Origin: an uncultured Ruminiclostridium sp.
GTDB lineage: Bacteria > Bacillota > Clostridia > Oscillospirales > Ruminococcaceae
Direction of reading: 5' to 3'
NCBI GenBank assembly: GCA_944388385.1
Contig: CALXIO010000014.1
Span: 1 to 63,790 of the forward strand
Length of the DNA: 63,790 bases
The notes under the pieces are model-generated. The model ran no database searches. It had not been told where the DNA came from and saw only the letters and a list, made by a program, of their open reading frames with translations. Made by a program: the position numbers and the translations under genes. Each line of letters begins with the position of its first letter. Position 1 is the first letter of the stretch. Below are positions 7,403 through 15,427 of the stretch, one piece after another.

Positions 7403-10003
7403 TCAACTGAGTTTCACATCGGAAATAATCTTCACCTTATCTGTATCTGCGGTAACTATGCGGTCATCCCACATGGTGATAATAAAGGGCTTATCCCCCT
7501 CTGTTATCCTGCATAATACAGACTTATATTCATCATCATATAATACTATGCTTCCTATATCCTTAAATTCATTTCCCGAAAGGGTATAGAAGCGGTATTC
7601 ATTTACCCTTGATACACCGTCAAAGTATATAAGGGGTACTCCCACAATATACGTTTCTCCCTTTTTGCCGTAGGCTATGGGCTGATTGTTATCCGCTGTG
7701 GGACAGGTAAGATATGCGTTCCATTCTGAGGGAACGTCTATCTTTATTTCAAGACTTGCGGTTTGCTTATTTTCCTTATCAAGAGCTGATAAAATCACCC
7801 CTGTGCGGTTACCCTCATTATCTGTTGAAATTACCGTCTTTAAGGATAATTCCTCATTTACCTTAGTGCCGGTGATTTCTTCGGCACCGTTTTGATCCGG
7901 GGCAAAATCCTTAAGCAAAACAGTATAGCTGGGATGCTCTCCGTCGGTGATAACGGTAGCTATAGCCCCTCTTACCTTTACAGAAAGGATATTTTCACCT
8001 GATGCTAATTTCTGCATTATTTTAAGGTTACCGCTGTTATCAAGGGTAGCCATTATGTTTGATGTGCCGTTTTCTGTACTTTCTGTACCGCAGGCAACGG
8101 AATAATTATCCCCAACCCCAAGGCAGGAGGGGTTAAGCACTCCGTTTACCTTAGCTGTGGTTACGGTAAGGCTGTCATCAAAAATCACTCTTGTAAGGGT
8201 GGAAATTTTTCCTCCTGCTATGTCGGTATTATCAACAGCGGTAATTCCCTTTTCATCTGCACAAAAGCCTCCTGCATCTCCTATAAGCACCGCCTTTGTA
8301 ATAACCTCCCCCTCATTTAAAGGGATAGCTGATACCATGCAGTAGTTTATGGCATTTACGGTTTGTGACATTGTGATATTTTCAAATGAAACTGAGGTGT
8401 AATTATCCCCTGTTTTTATACCCGGTACAAATCCGGATAAATTTTCCGCTGTGGCGGTATTTTCATCACAGGCAAGATAGCTTACCGCCATAAGCCTGTT
8501 ATTTGCTATATATCCGCCCTTATATTCACCGTCAATAATATATTCCGCTGTGGGGGTAAAGTCCGTAAGCTTAGTGCTGTCATAAAAACGGACTACCGTT
8601 TTACCCTCCTTCATACCGGCGATAATATATTTTCCCTCGGCATAGGCTAAGGTGGGATTTTCAATGTCAATTTCCTTTACAATGGTATCCTGTACCTTGC
8701 CCTCCTTTACATTAGCGGCGGTAAAGGTATATTTGCCCTCATTTTCGCTTATGGCGGCTATGCCGTTGGCAGCCCCTGTGTTAAGGGTAAGGGAGCTGTT
8801 ATTTCCCACACTTGCCGCTGTAAAGCCCTGTGGCAGGGTATAATTTACCTTTCCGGCTGATAGCTTCGCTTCGGATAAAAGGGTATTATAGTCGGTTATC
8901 TCCTGCTCTATATACCCGGGGATATTATATTCATACTGAGGTATTACCCCGGTACTCATAAGCACCTTTAAGGTAATTCCTGCGGCAAGTAAAATACCTG
9001 CCCCTATAAATGCCCCTATAAGCGCCTTTTTATTCTTAGGTGAGGGAGTATCCTCCACTAAGTCCTCTAACGCCTCCCCTAAATCCTTTGCGGATGAGCC
9101 TATTTCATCATCCTCATCAGTATCAGTATCATTATCCTCATTTTCCGCTTCGGATTTTTGTTCTTCCTTTTCTTCAGGCTCTTCTTCAGGCTCTTCTTCC
9201 TTTTCTTCCTTTTCTTCCTTTTTCTCTTCTTCCTTCTCTTCAGGCTCGGTATTGTCTCTTGCCATGATTTTATCTATCATAGCCTGAGCCGCCGCCAGCC
9301 TTTCCTCGTCATCGTCAATATCCTTATCTGAGCTTTCCTTGCCCACTTCATCCGGGGCGCTGTCAAGGTCATCATCTCCGCTTGACGCCATTATTCTCTC
9401 AATAAGCTCATTTGCCGCCTGTATTCTCTTTTCATCCTCATGGGGATTGTCAAAGGGCTTATCATTAAGAGGATTTTCCGGCTGTTTTTCCTCGGTTGCG
9501 GAGGTTTCTTCCTCTGTTACTGGAGTTTCCTCTGCTATGGGAGTTTCTTCCTCTGTTACGGGGGTTTCTTCCTCTGCTACAGGGGTTTCTTCCTCGGTAA
9601 CGGAGATTTCCTCGGTTACAGGCTCCTTCTTTTCCTCCTGCTTTAAAGGTGCAGGAATATTCTTTTCCGCCTCTTTTTCCTTTTCCAGCTCTGCCGCCGC
9701 TATCATGGTGCGGTAGTCCTTACTTTCAAGACCTGAGCTGTTTAAAATAACAAGCAATTCATCATACCGCAAATGGGGATTGTTCATTATACGGTGATAC
9801 TCGGTATTTCCTATTCGGGAGTTTCCTAAAAGCTGTAAAAAGCTCTCTCCGCTTACTCCCATTTCCCTTAGCTTTTTAAGGAACATACCTGCGGTCATAT
9901 AGTCGCTTTTTTCTATTTCCTTTTTTATAACACTCGGATGCACCGAACCGGGAACCGGGATACTATCCGAATATTGCTTTAACCTTTCATCAAGCTTGTC
10001 CAC
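7403..10003 (-). CDS. Large single-pass membrane protein: cytosolic N-domain, acidic repeats, extracellular propeller-like domain
   Basis: 866 residues. The first about 110 are a helical soluble domain, possibly sigma-binding. Residues about 115-330 are Glu-rich low complexity, including tandem TEEETPVAEEE-like units and E/K stretches. One membrane helix follows (KKALIGAFIGAGILLAAG, about 335-355). About 500 extracellular residues follow with repeated beta strands of the kind seen in beta-propellers. It starts with GTG, placed by a strong AGGAGG seven bases upstream. The gene directly follows the sigma-like gene (11 bp), an arrangement typical of an ECF sigma factor with its membrane anti-sigma factor; that role is inferred. 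No enzymatic motif is seen. Confidence 0.72.
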   Translation of the reverse strand: MDKLDERLKQYSDSIPVPGSVHPSVIKKEIEKSDYMTAGMFLKKLREMGVSGESFLQLLGNSRIGNTEYHRIMNNPHLRYDELLVILNSSGLESKDYRTMIAAAELEKEKEAEKNIPAPLKQEEKKEPVTEEISVTEEETPVAEEETPVTEEETPIAEETPVTEEETSATEEKQPENPLNDKPFDNPHEDEKRIQAANELIERIMASSGDDDLDSAPDEVGKESSDKDIDDDEERLAAAQAMIDKIMARDNTEPEEKEEEKKEEKEEKEEEPEEEPEEKEEQKSEAENEDNDTDTDEDDEIGSSAKDLGEALEDLVEDTPSPKNKKALIGAFIGAGILLAAGITLKVLMSTGVIPQYEYNIPGYIEQEITDYNTLLSEAKLSAGKVNYTLPQGFTAASVGNNSSLTLNTGAANGIAAISENEGKYTFTAANVKEGKVQDTIVKEIDIENPTLAYAEGKYIIAGMKEGKTVVRFYDSTKLTDFTPTAEYIIDGEYKGGYIANNRLMAVSYLACDENTATAENLSGFVPGIKTGDNYTSVSFENITMSQTVNAINYCMVSAIPLNEGEVITKAVLIGDAGGFCADEKGITAVDNTDIAGGKISTLTRVIFDDSLTVTTAKVNGVLNPSCLGVGDNYSVACGTESTENGTSNIMATLDNSGNLKIMQKLASGENILSVKVRGAIATVITDGEHPSYTVLLKDFAPDQNGAEEITGTKVNEELSLKTVISTDNEGNRTGVILSALDKENKQTASLEIKIDVPSEWNAYLTCPTADNNQPIAYGKKGETYIVGVPLIYFDGVSRVNEYRFYTLSGNEFKDIGSIVLYDDEYKSVLCRITEGDKPFIITMWDDRIVTADTDKVKIISDVKLS

Positions 10004-10014
10004 AATACTACCTC

Positions 10015-10512
10015 CTAGTTCAAGTGCTTACTGAAGTATGAATTAAGCTGTACCTCGGCATTGGTAAGGCATATACCTACAGTATCCTTTGCATATCCGC
10101 AAAGCTGTGAGGTATGCTCATTGTCGCTGTTACATACCGTGCTTACAGCAAGGGATAATCTTTCCATGCCGCTTAAATGGGTAAGAGCCTCAGTCAGATT
10201 GGGGGCGTTTGATATTTCACCGCTACCCTTCTTTATACCCTCGGTTTTATATATGCTTCTTATGGTGTTGCAAAGCTGCTTTATCATAAATTCCACAAAG
10301 CCGCCGTTGTCGGTTATCTTAGCCCTTTTAAGCTCTCCGAAGCTGTTTATGGCAGTAAGCCTTACCGCCCCTGCCGCCTGCTCCTCATCAGTAAGAGCAA
10401 TAAAGGCTATTTTATACATGGACTTATACACAGCCCCGTAAAGCTTTATATATGAATCAATATCACCGCTTACGGCCTTTTTTATAATAACAGGCATCTG
10501 AGCTACATTCAT
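10015..10512 (-). CDS. Divergent ECF-type sigma factor-like protein
   Basis: 165 residues with the outline of an extracytoplasmic-function sigma factor. There is a region-2-like helix pair (SYIKLYGAVYKSMYKIAFIA, then LTDEEQAAGAVRLTAINSFGEL) and a C-terminal region-4-like part (LTHLSGMERLSLAVSTV, then SQLCGYAKDTVGICLTNAEV). Both halves are degenerate: the acidic DAED-type and LSYEEIA-type signatures are weak. The start has a GAGGTG site. It is the first gene of a five-gene minus-strand operon and is followed by a single-pass membrane protein, as ECF/anti-sigma pairs usually are. It could be active on unusual promoters or could be a sigma-like regulator without polymerase binding. Confidence 0.6.
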   Translation of the reverse strand: MNVAQMPVIIKKAVSGDIDSYIKLYGAVYKSMYKIAFIALTDEEQAAGAVRLTAINSFGELKRAKITDNGGFVEFMIKQLCNTIRSIYKTEGIKKGSGEISNAPNLTEALTHLSGMERLSLAVSTVCNSDNEHTSQLCGYAKDTVGICLTNAEVQLNSYFSKHLN

Positions 10513-10573
10513 ACTATCACCTCATAAAAATCTATACACTATTTATAATACCACAAATCTCATACAAATTAAA
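10513..10573 (-). promoter_or_regulatory. Possible promoter of the five-gene operon
   Basis: Minus strand: TTTAAT (10568-10573), 17-bp spacer, TATTAT (10545-10550), followed by a GAGGTGATAGT ribosome site before the ATG at 10512. The -35 is poor, so a regulator or the operon's own sigma-like factor may be needed. Confidence 0.45.
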
Positions 10574-10672
10574 GGGGTTTTTGATAAATTTGCAGGAAAT
10601 TTGATATTTCCTTTCCTAAATTAAAAAAATATAATATATTACAGGTATGTTGATAACTTTAGCTAAATTTTA

Positions 10673-10717
10673 TGTAACCGTGTTACACGAAACCTTTATG
10701 TAACAAATTACATAAAG
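10673..10717. promoter_or_regulatory. Two tandem palindromes, candidate operators
   Basis: TGTAAC-CGT-GTTACA (10673-10687) is a 15-bp dyad that differs at one defined position from the usual catabolite-responsive element consensus TGTAANCGNTNTACA, and it has the CG centre of LacI-family sites. CTTTATGTAA-CAAA-TTACATAAAG (10694-10717) is a perfect 10-bp-arm palindrome. Both lie about 65-110 bp upstream of the plus-strand promoter of the ABC lipoprotein gene. Confidence 0.55.
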
Positions 10718-10780
10718 AGATTTAATTGTTATTGTGCAATTTTCATAAATTCCGACCTTTCAAACTATTTGTTTTGCTAA

Positions 10781-10812
10781 TTGAAATTATATTAACTTTA
10801 GTTTATACTAAA
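10781..10812 (+). promoter_or_regulatory. Promoter of the ABC lipoprotein gene with an overlapping dyad
   Basis: -35 TTGAAA (10781-10786), 17-bp spacer, -10 TATACT (10804-10809). The -10 is embedded in the palindrome TTTAGT-TTAT-ACTAAA (10797-10812), a position where a bound repressor would block polymerase. The gene start has a strong AAAGGAGG site. Confidence 0.82.
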
Positions 10813-10893
10813 TATATGATGTAAACGAATACATCCAGACAATATCCGATACTTTTCGGTTATTGATAAACGAAATCACTAAAGGAGGACAAA

Positions 10894-12441
10894 ATGAAAC
10901 TCTCTAAAAGAATTTTATGTGGCTTACTGACCACAGCCCTGGCGGTATCCACATTTACAGCCTGCAGTCAGCCCGGTACTTCATCAGGCAGCACAGGTGG
11001 TAACTCTTCAAGTGCAGATTCCCAAACAGGAGGAAATACAGATTCAGATTCCGATTCCGGTTCCGATGATCAGCAAGGCGGCTCTGAAAATAACGGCGGC
11101 GGTACTGCTGAGGCTCCCTCAAACGGTACAGTTCTTGAGTGGCTCGGATACTATGACCTTAATGTACAGGATAAGGAAGTTGTTGACAAGTTCAACGACA
11201 AGGGCTACACAGTAAATTACAATGCCACCACCTCCACAGAATACTTTACAAAGCTTGCGGCTCTTATCGCATCCAGCGATTCACCCGACCTTGTAAGCTA
11301 TGAGTGGATGTGCTTCCCCCACGGTATGTCAAAGAACCTTTATACAGCCCTTGATGATTATATGGACTTTGATTCTCCCACATGGAGCGGTATCAAGGAT
11401 ACTATCGACACCTTCAACTACGGCGGAAAGCACTACTACATTCCCTATCAGCTTCGTTCAGGCGTTGTACTTCTTTACAATGCTACAGCGGTAGACAATG
11501 CAGGTATTGACGATCCCTTTGAGCTTTATCAGGACGGCGACTGGGATTGGGACGCATGGAAGGAAGTTATGACAGAGTGGTGCAACCAGGGTGAGGATTA
11601 CTACGGTATTCTTCCCACAGGCTTCGTTGCTATGCCCTTTATCGTTTCCACAGGTACTCCCCTTATTAAGGTTGACGGTGCAAATAAGGAAATCATCAAC
11701 AACATGAAGGAAGCTAATGTTCAGAGAACACAGGACTTCTTACAGGATCTTGCCAAGAGAGGCATGGTAGCTCCCGAATATATGGCTCCTGAGCAGGTAT
11801 TCGTTGACGGTAAGATTATGTTCGCTGAGTTCGGTCTTGACTGGGGTTATTCAAGTGCCCAGGGTGCTATGGAAGAGGATGATATTCGCTTTGTTCCCAT
11901 TCCCAAGGATCCTAACTCCGATACATACTATTCAAATACAGATACCTTCGGTTACCTTGTACCCGCAGGCGCTAAGAATGTAAAGGCTTCTATTGAGTAT
12001 ATGACTATCTGCCGTGAGAACGAAATCGATCCCGACAGAATTGCAACAGCTAAGTCTGAGGCAACAGCAGAAACACTTTACTTCCCCAAATGCCCCGAAT
12101 GTAAGGAAACCAACGACGACAAGACAACTCCCACCTGCTCACATTGTGGTGCAGACCGCAGAGTAAACAACAATCACGTTGCTATGTCTGAGGAGCTTTA
12201 TGATCTTGCTATGGAGCTTAAGAATCCTGAGAGTGAAGAGTTTGAATTCTTATTCGATGACTGCTTCGGCTTCACACAGGAATTAACAAACCTTCTCCAG
12301 GTAGGCGACTCTGAAGGTCAGGGTTGTATCCTCGGCGGACCCTTCAAGGCAGGCGAATCCTATACAACACTTCGTGACCAGTACTTCGGTACAGTTGAAA
12401 GCTACATCCAGCCCTACAGAGATGCTCTTAAGGCTCAGTAA
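10894..12441 (+). CDS. Sugar-type ABC transporter solute-binding lipoprotein with an internal zinc-ribbon motif
   Basis: 515 residues. An N-terminal lipoprotein signal ends in FTAC (Cys24). A Ser/Gly/Asp-rich linker follows, then an extracellular solute-binding protein of the sugar (family 1) type, which would deliver substrate to MalF/MalG-type permeases. Oddly, residues 400-418 contain CPEC-x11-CSHC, two knuckles that would bind zinc or form disulfides; this is unusual for a secreted binding protein. No permease lies next to it on the same strand. The nearest are those at 15428-17920, which lack an adjacent binding protein, so they may be its partners (inference). The gene is monocistronic, with its own promoter, operator-like dyads and terminators. 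Confidence 0.88.
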   Translation: MKLSKRILCGLLTTALAVSTFTACSQPGTSSGSTGGNSSSADSQTGGNTDSDSDSGSDDQQGGSENNGGGTAEAPSNGTVLEWLGYYDLNVQDKEVVDKFNDKGYTVNYNATTSTEYFTKLAALIASSDSPDLVSYEWMCFPHGMSKNLYTALDDYMDFDSPTWSGIKDTIDTFNYGGKHYYIPYQLRSGVVLLYNATAVDNAGIDDPFELYQDGDWDWDAWKEVMTEWCNQGEDYYGILPTGFVAMPFIVSTGTPLIKVDGANKEIINNMKEANVQRTQDFLQDLAKRGMVAPEYMAPEQVFVDGKIMFAEFGLDWGYSSAQGAMEEDDIRFVPIPKDPNSDTYYSNTDTFGYLVPAGAKNVKASIEYMTICRENEIDPDRIATAKSEATAETLYFPKCPECKETNDDKTTPTCSHCGADRRVNNNHVAMSEELYDLAMELKNPESEEFEFLFDDCFGFTQELTNLLQVGDSEGQGCILGGPFKAGESYTTLRDQYFGTVESYIQPYRDALKAQ

Positions 12442-12453
12442 TCACTAATACAA

Positions 12454-12476
12454 AAGCCCCGGATATTCCGGGGCTT
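12454..12476 (+). terminator. Terminator after the ABC lipoprotein gene
   Basis: AAGCCCCGGA-tat-TCCGGGGCTT; the plus-strand tail is AAATTTT. Read on the minus strand it is followed by TTG and could also stop transcription coming from 12514. Confidence 0.75.
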
Positions 12477-12483
12477 AAATTTT

Positions 12484-12515
12484 ATCCCCGCCTTTAAAAA
12501 AGCGGGGATTTTTTT
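12484..12515 (+). terminator. Second, stronger terminator
   Basis: ATCCCCGC-(10 nt)-GCGGGGAT followed by TTTTTTATTTA. It is placed back to back with the previous hairpin, between two converging genes. Confidence 0.82.
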
Positions 12516-12906
12516 ATTTATTATTTTGCGGCCTTGCTGTTTTTTCGGTTCTGCTGTACATATATAGGTCGGATTTTTGTGTAAGGTCAAAGGTATTTTG
12601 CACAAAGTAGCTATTTGCTTCCTTTTGGTAGCGCACTGATTTAAGCTGGGATCTGAGTCCGACGGCTACACTTACGCCTATTATAATACCGATTATAACC
12701 GATATAAGGATAATTGTGTCTGCTGAAGCTCCGTCATCATCCTCAGCAAGAACAGTAACAGCCTCCTGTGGGGCTTGCTCCATATATACTATGGCGGTGT
12801 CATTTTCCGGTATATCTGCCGGTAAATCCACCGGCTGTGCAGATGCTGTAATTCCTGTGCAGAACATAACAGCGGCACACATAAATGCAGTAAGTAATTT
12901 CTTCAT
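12514..12906 (-). CDS. Short secreted/membrane protein resembling a TPM-family protein without its TPM domain
   Basis: 130 residues from the ATG at 12906; the upstream extension of the frame overlaps the preceding gene and lacks a ribosome site. It has a signal peptide (MKKLLTAFMCAAVMFCTG, then ITASA), a short acidic linker, one membrane helix (TIILISVIIGIIIGVSVAVG, about 72-91), and a tail LKSVRYQKEANSYFV, then LTQKSDLYMYSRTEKTARP. That tail strongly resembles the C-terminal end of clostridial TPM-domain membrane proteins, but the roughly 130-residue TPM domain expected between signal and helix is missing. It follows the zinc-ribbon gene by 14 bp, the usual partner of TPM proteins. Either an internal deletion or a short variant. 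Confidence 0.72.
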   Translation of the reverse strand: MKKLLTAFMCAAVMFCTGITASAQPVDLPADIPENDTAIVYMEQAPQEAVTVLAEDDDGASADTIILISVIIGIIIGVSVAVGLRSQLKSVRYQKEANSYFVQNTFDLTQKSDLYMYSRTEKTARPQNNK

Positions 12907-12920
12907 ATCTATATACCCCC

Positions 12921-14003
12921 TTATCCGAACAGCCAGAATCCAAGCAGGAGTGAAAGAATAAATCCTCCTACAGTTGAACTTAAAAGCCATATCCAGAACT
13001 TTAATTTATCCATAGGCAGGTTACCTACCATTTTACCGGTCTGACCGTTCATGGCGAAGGTATACATCTCATCTCTCCACTTGGATGATAAGATCCACAC
13101 AGGATATAAAGCGTATCTTATTTTGCTGTCGGTAAACTGTGCAGAGGAGTTTTTAAGAATAAGTGAATCATATCCGGAAATGGTGGATTTAAGCAGGCTT
13201 ATTGTACTGGACTTGATACGCTCATTTGCTCTGTCTATACAATCCTCAGAGGAAACATCATACTTATCCGCAAGATAGCCTGAAAGATAGGCTGACTTAA
13301 AGTCCACAGCCTCTGTAACATCAAAGGGCTCAATGGATTCCATGAGATCGTTATTGAGCTTTGTGGATCCGTCCACCGGAACGGCTTTAAATAAAACTGA
13401 GGCTTTTCTCTTAATGAGATAATACTCGGTTTTCTTGTAATCGTACTGTGAGTCATGCCAACGGGTTATCTTAGTTCCCTCAAAGCTGGCATCACCATGG
13501 CATTTTGCATCAAAGAGCCAGAAGGGTACATAAAGCGCCTTTATTTCACTTATGTAGCTGTCTGTCTTAAAGGACTTAGGTAATAAGATCTTACCCTTAA
13601 GGTGGTCTTTAAGGGCAGCTTCGGCGTGCTGTTTATCCAGCTTAAAGGGGATAATAACATCCGGCTTTAAGTCACCTGCAAACTGACCTACGATAACTAC
13701 GGGGCTGCCGCAATAGGGACAGCTTGTAGCACCGGTGGCGGTGTCGGCGATAACCTGACCGCCGCAGCTGTTACAGAGGTAAACGCTTTTACCGTCAAGC
13801 TCCTCCTTCATCCATTCATTACCGGGTCTGTCGGACCATGCCATCTGATCCTCGGACTGTTCCTTTAAAGCATCGTCCAAGGATGACAACATATCGATAT
13901 CGTACTCATTACCGCAATATTCACAGGTCATTTTTTGCTGACCGGCGCTGAATTTAATCGGCGCATCACAGCATGGGCATTTATAATCAAGTAGAGTTGC
14001 CAT
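12921..14003 (-). CDS. Zinc-ribbon membrane protein (TFIIB-type zinc ribbon)
   Basis: 360 residues. It has two N-terminal zinc ribbons: CPCC...CEYC at about 9-32 and CNSC...CPYC at about 77-98. A globular middle domain follows, with LYVPFWLFDAKCHGD and YPVWILSSKW signatures typical of this widespread, functionally undefined family. One C-terminal membrane helix (FWIWLLSSTVGGFILSLLLG, about 336-355) makes it tail-anchored with the ribbons in the cytosol. The family is often found beside TPM-domain proteins, as here with the gene at 12514-12906. The function is not known; a role in envelope protein quality control has been suggested only by context. Confidence 0.82.
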   Translation of the reverse strand: MATLLDYKCPCCDAPIKFSAGQQKMTCEYCGNEYDIDMLSSLDDALKEQSEDQMAWSDRPGNEWMKEELDGKSVYLCNSCGGQVIADTATGATSCPYCGSPVVIVGQFAGDLKPDVIIPFKLDKQHAEAALKDHLKGKILLPKSFKTDSYISEIKALYVPFWLFDAKCHGDASFEGTKITRWHDSQYDYKKTEYYLIKRKASVLFKAVPVDGSTKLNNDLMESIEPFDVTEAVDFKSAYLSGYLADKYDVSSEDCIDRANERIKSSTISLLKSTISGYDSLILKNSSAQFTDSKIRYALYPVWILSSKWRDEMYTFAMNGQTGKMVGNLPMDKLKFWIWLLSSTVGGFILSLLLGFWLFG

Positions 14004-14051
14004 ATAATACTTCCCTTTCTTATTAGATTGATAAGCGTTGCTTATGTTTTA

Positions 14052-14080
14052 ATGATACCATATTATAAGGGAAAAGTCAA
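14052..14080 (-). promoter_or_regulatory. Promoter of the zinc-ribbon/TPM-like pair
   Basis: Minus strand: -35 TTGACT (14075-14080), 17-bp spacer, -10 TATCAT (14052-14057). Confidence 0.82.
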
Positions 14081-14117
14081 TATTTTTAAAAGTTAAGTGG
14101 GAGTAAATGAGAATGTG

Positions 14118-14230
14118 GGACGAAGCCCCTTAATGGGGTGTGGGGCGAAGCCCCACAAAAAAAGCGTGCGACAGCACGCAAACGGCAAAAAGGTGGTAGC
14201 AAAACAAAGCCGTCGTGAGGGCGTTTACAA
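14118..14230 (+). repeat. GC-rich hairpin repeat, copy 2
   Basis: TTAATGGGGTGTGGGG, GTGGGGC-GAA-GCCCCAC, GCGTGC-GACA-GCACGC, AACGGCAAAAAGGTGG, then AAAGCCGTCGTGAGGGCG. Over about 95 bp it matches the copy at the window end almost base for base, differing mainly in the length of one A run. It lies between the zinc-ribbon promoter and the terminator of the 15-kb operon. Confidence 0.92.
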
Positions 14231-14534
14231 CCGAACAGGCGACTTTTGCGTGCCTTTTTGCCGAAAAGGAGGAGCAAGGGAGTGATGTGAGGGGTGGACG
14301 CTTGCCGTCCGCCCCGAGCATGAACGGACTTTGCGACGACGCGGGGAGGGGGGTAAGGGGGATGGGGTTACCCGACAGCATTCGAAAAAACACAAAGGGG
14401 TACATAGCCATTTAACAGGGCGAAAGCCGGCTTAAAGCAGTTCAGATAAAAGGTGGCGCACCGCCCCTTATGGGCGACTAAAATCCCCTCCCCACCCCAT
14501 AAAAATAGGAAAACGGCATACCCAAAAACAAAAA
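14231..14534. other. GC-rich intergenic sequence, probably an extended part of the repeat
   Basis: No gene is supported. It holds small hairpins (GGACG-cttgc-CGTCC near 14298, GGTGGCGCACCGCC near 14452) and G- or C-runs. Open frames on both strands are low-complexity, lack ribosome sites and run into the hairpin repeat. Confidence 0.6.
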
Positions 14535-14565
14535 GCGGAATTTTTGCATAGTGCAGAAATTCCGC
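14535..14565 (-). terminator. Terminator of the 15-kb transport operon
   Basis: Minus strand GCGGAATTT...AAAAATTCCGC (14535-14565) followed by TTTTTGTTTTT. It lies just after the stop of the amidohydrolase gene and marks the end of the operon that starts at 29761. Confidence 0.82.
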
Positions 14566-14571
14566 CCAAAA

Positions 14572-15378
14572 TCAGCTAAACCTCTTATCCTTGGAAAGCA
14601 ACCTTGCGGCATTTTCGCCGCATATCTTCCTCTTGGCTTCTTCACTTATTTTTGAATCCCTGATAAAATCAAGCTCTGTAATACTTGCACTCCAGGGCAG
14701 GTCACTGCCGAATAATATCTTATCCTCCCCTATGGCCTCAACCATTTCCTCAAATAAGCCCGGCCTCATAAATGCCGATATAAAGGCAGTATCATAATAT
14801 ACATTCTCCGCCCCGTGCATATAGTAAAGCACTCTTTCCCAGTTGTTCATTCCCCCCATGTGAGCACCGATAAAGGTGGTTTCGGGGTACTTTTCCGCCA
14901 TTTGAGCTAAATCGCAGGGCATAGCGTGCATTATTCTTTCAGATACCGGATCAAATCCCATGTGGAGTGTTACCATAAGCCCCAATTCCCCACACTTTTT
15001 ATATATCCTCTGCATACAGTCTTCAAACATATAGTGTCCCTGATATGCCGGGTGTAGCTTTATTCCGGTAAGTCCTGCCTCGGCTATTCTCTCAAGCTCA
15101 AAATCCAGCTGTGTGCTGTCCGGGTGGATTGTGCCAAAGCTGATTATATTTCCGTTATTATGCTCTATTGCCCAGTTATTTATGGTGGTTTCCTGGCTTG
15201 GCTTTGTGGCTATGGGTAAAAGTACACCATAGTCTATTTTGTTGTCGGAAAGATGCTTTCTTGTGTCCACTATTTTACCACTGGTGTATGCCTTAATATC
15301 CGCTGTTGTGGCAAGTCTGCGCATGGCCCTTTCGGCAATTTCATCAGCATAGGCATGAACATGAAAATCTATGCACAT
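14572..15378 (-). CDS. Amidohydrolase-2 family metal-dependent hydrolase
   Basis: 268 residues, a TIM-barrel amidohydrolase of the type also found in aromatic-acid decarboxylases and lactonases. The metal-site pattern is visible: FHVHAY at 5-10, GIKLHP near 124, LHMGF near 156, AHMGG near 190 and FGSDLPW near 235. It is cytosolic (no signal peptide) and the substrate is unknown. It is the last gene of the 15-kb transport operon, 49 bp after a permease gene across a small hairpin, which suggests it acts on the imported compound, for example as a lactonase. That role is inference. Confidence 0.85.
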   Translation of the reverse strand: MCIDFHVHAYADEIAERAMRRLATTADIKAYTSGKIVDTRKHLSDNKIDYGVLLPIATKPSQETTINNWAIEHNNGNIISFGTIHPDSTQLDFELERIAEAGLTGIKLHPAYQGHYMFEDCMQRIYKKCGELGLMVTLHMGFDPVSERIMHAMPCDLAQMAEKYPETTFIGAHMGGMNNWERVLYYMHGAENVYYDTAFISAFMRPGLFEEMVEAIGEDKILFGSDLPWSASITELDFIRDSKISEEAKRKICGENAARLLSKDKRFS

Positions 15379-15399
15379 AGCTCCTCCTTAAATACTTAA

Positions 15400-15418
15400 C
15401 CCCCCGTTATCCGGGGGG
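15400..15418 (-). terminator. Intercistronic G/C hairpin
   Basis: CCCCCC and GGGGGG arms around a short loop, between permease and amidohydrolase genes. The following bases (TTAAGTATTT) are a poor U tract, so it may only attenuate or protect the transcript. Confidence 0.5.
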
Positions 15419-15427
15419 TCAATAAAC

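Noticed and set aside
9180..9600. Repetitive DNA in the large membrane protein gene (GAG/GAA-rich units)
   Set aside because: It encodes in-frame Glu-rich low complexity (TEEETPVAEEE units), not a DNA repeat element or CRISPR.
14086..14415. Open frames of 60-93 codons on both strands in the GC-rich region
   Set aside because: They run through the hairpin repeat, have no ribosome site and show low-complexity translations. Very similar frames appear at the window end for the same reason, because the repeat is there too.
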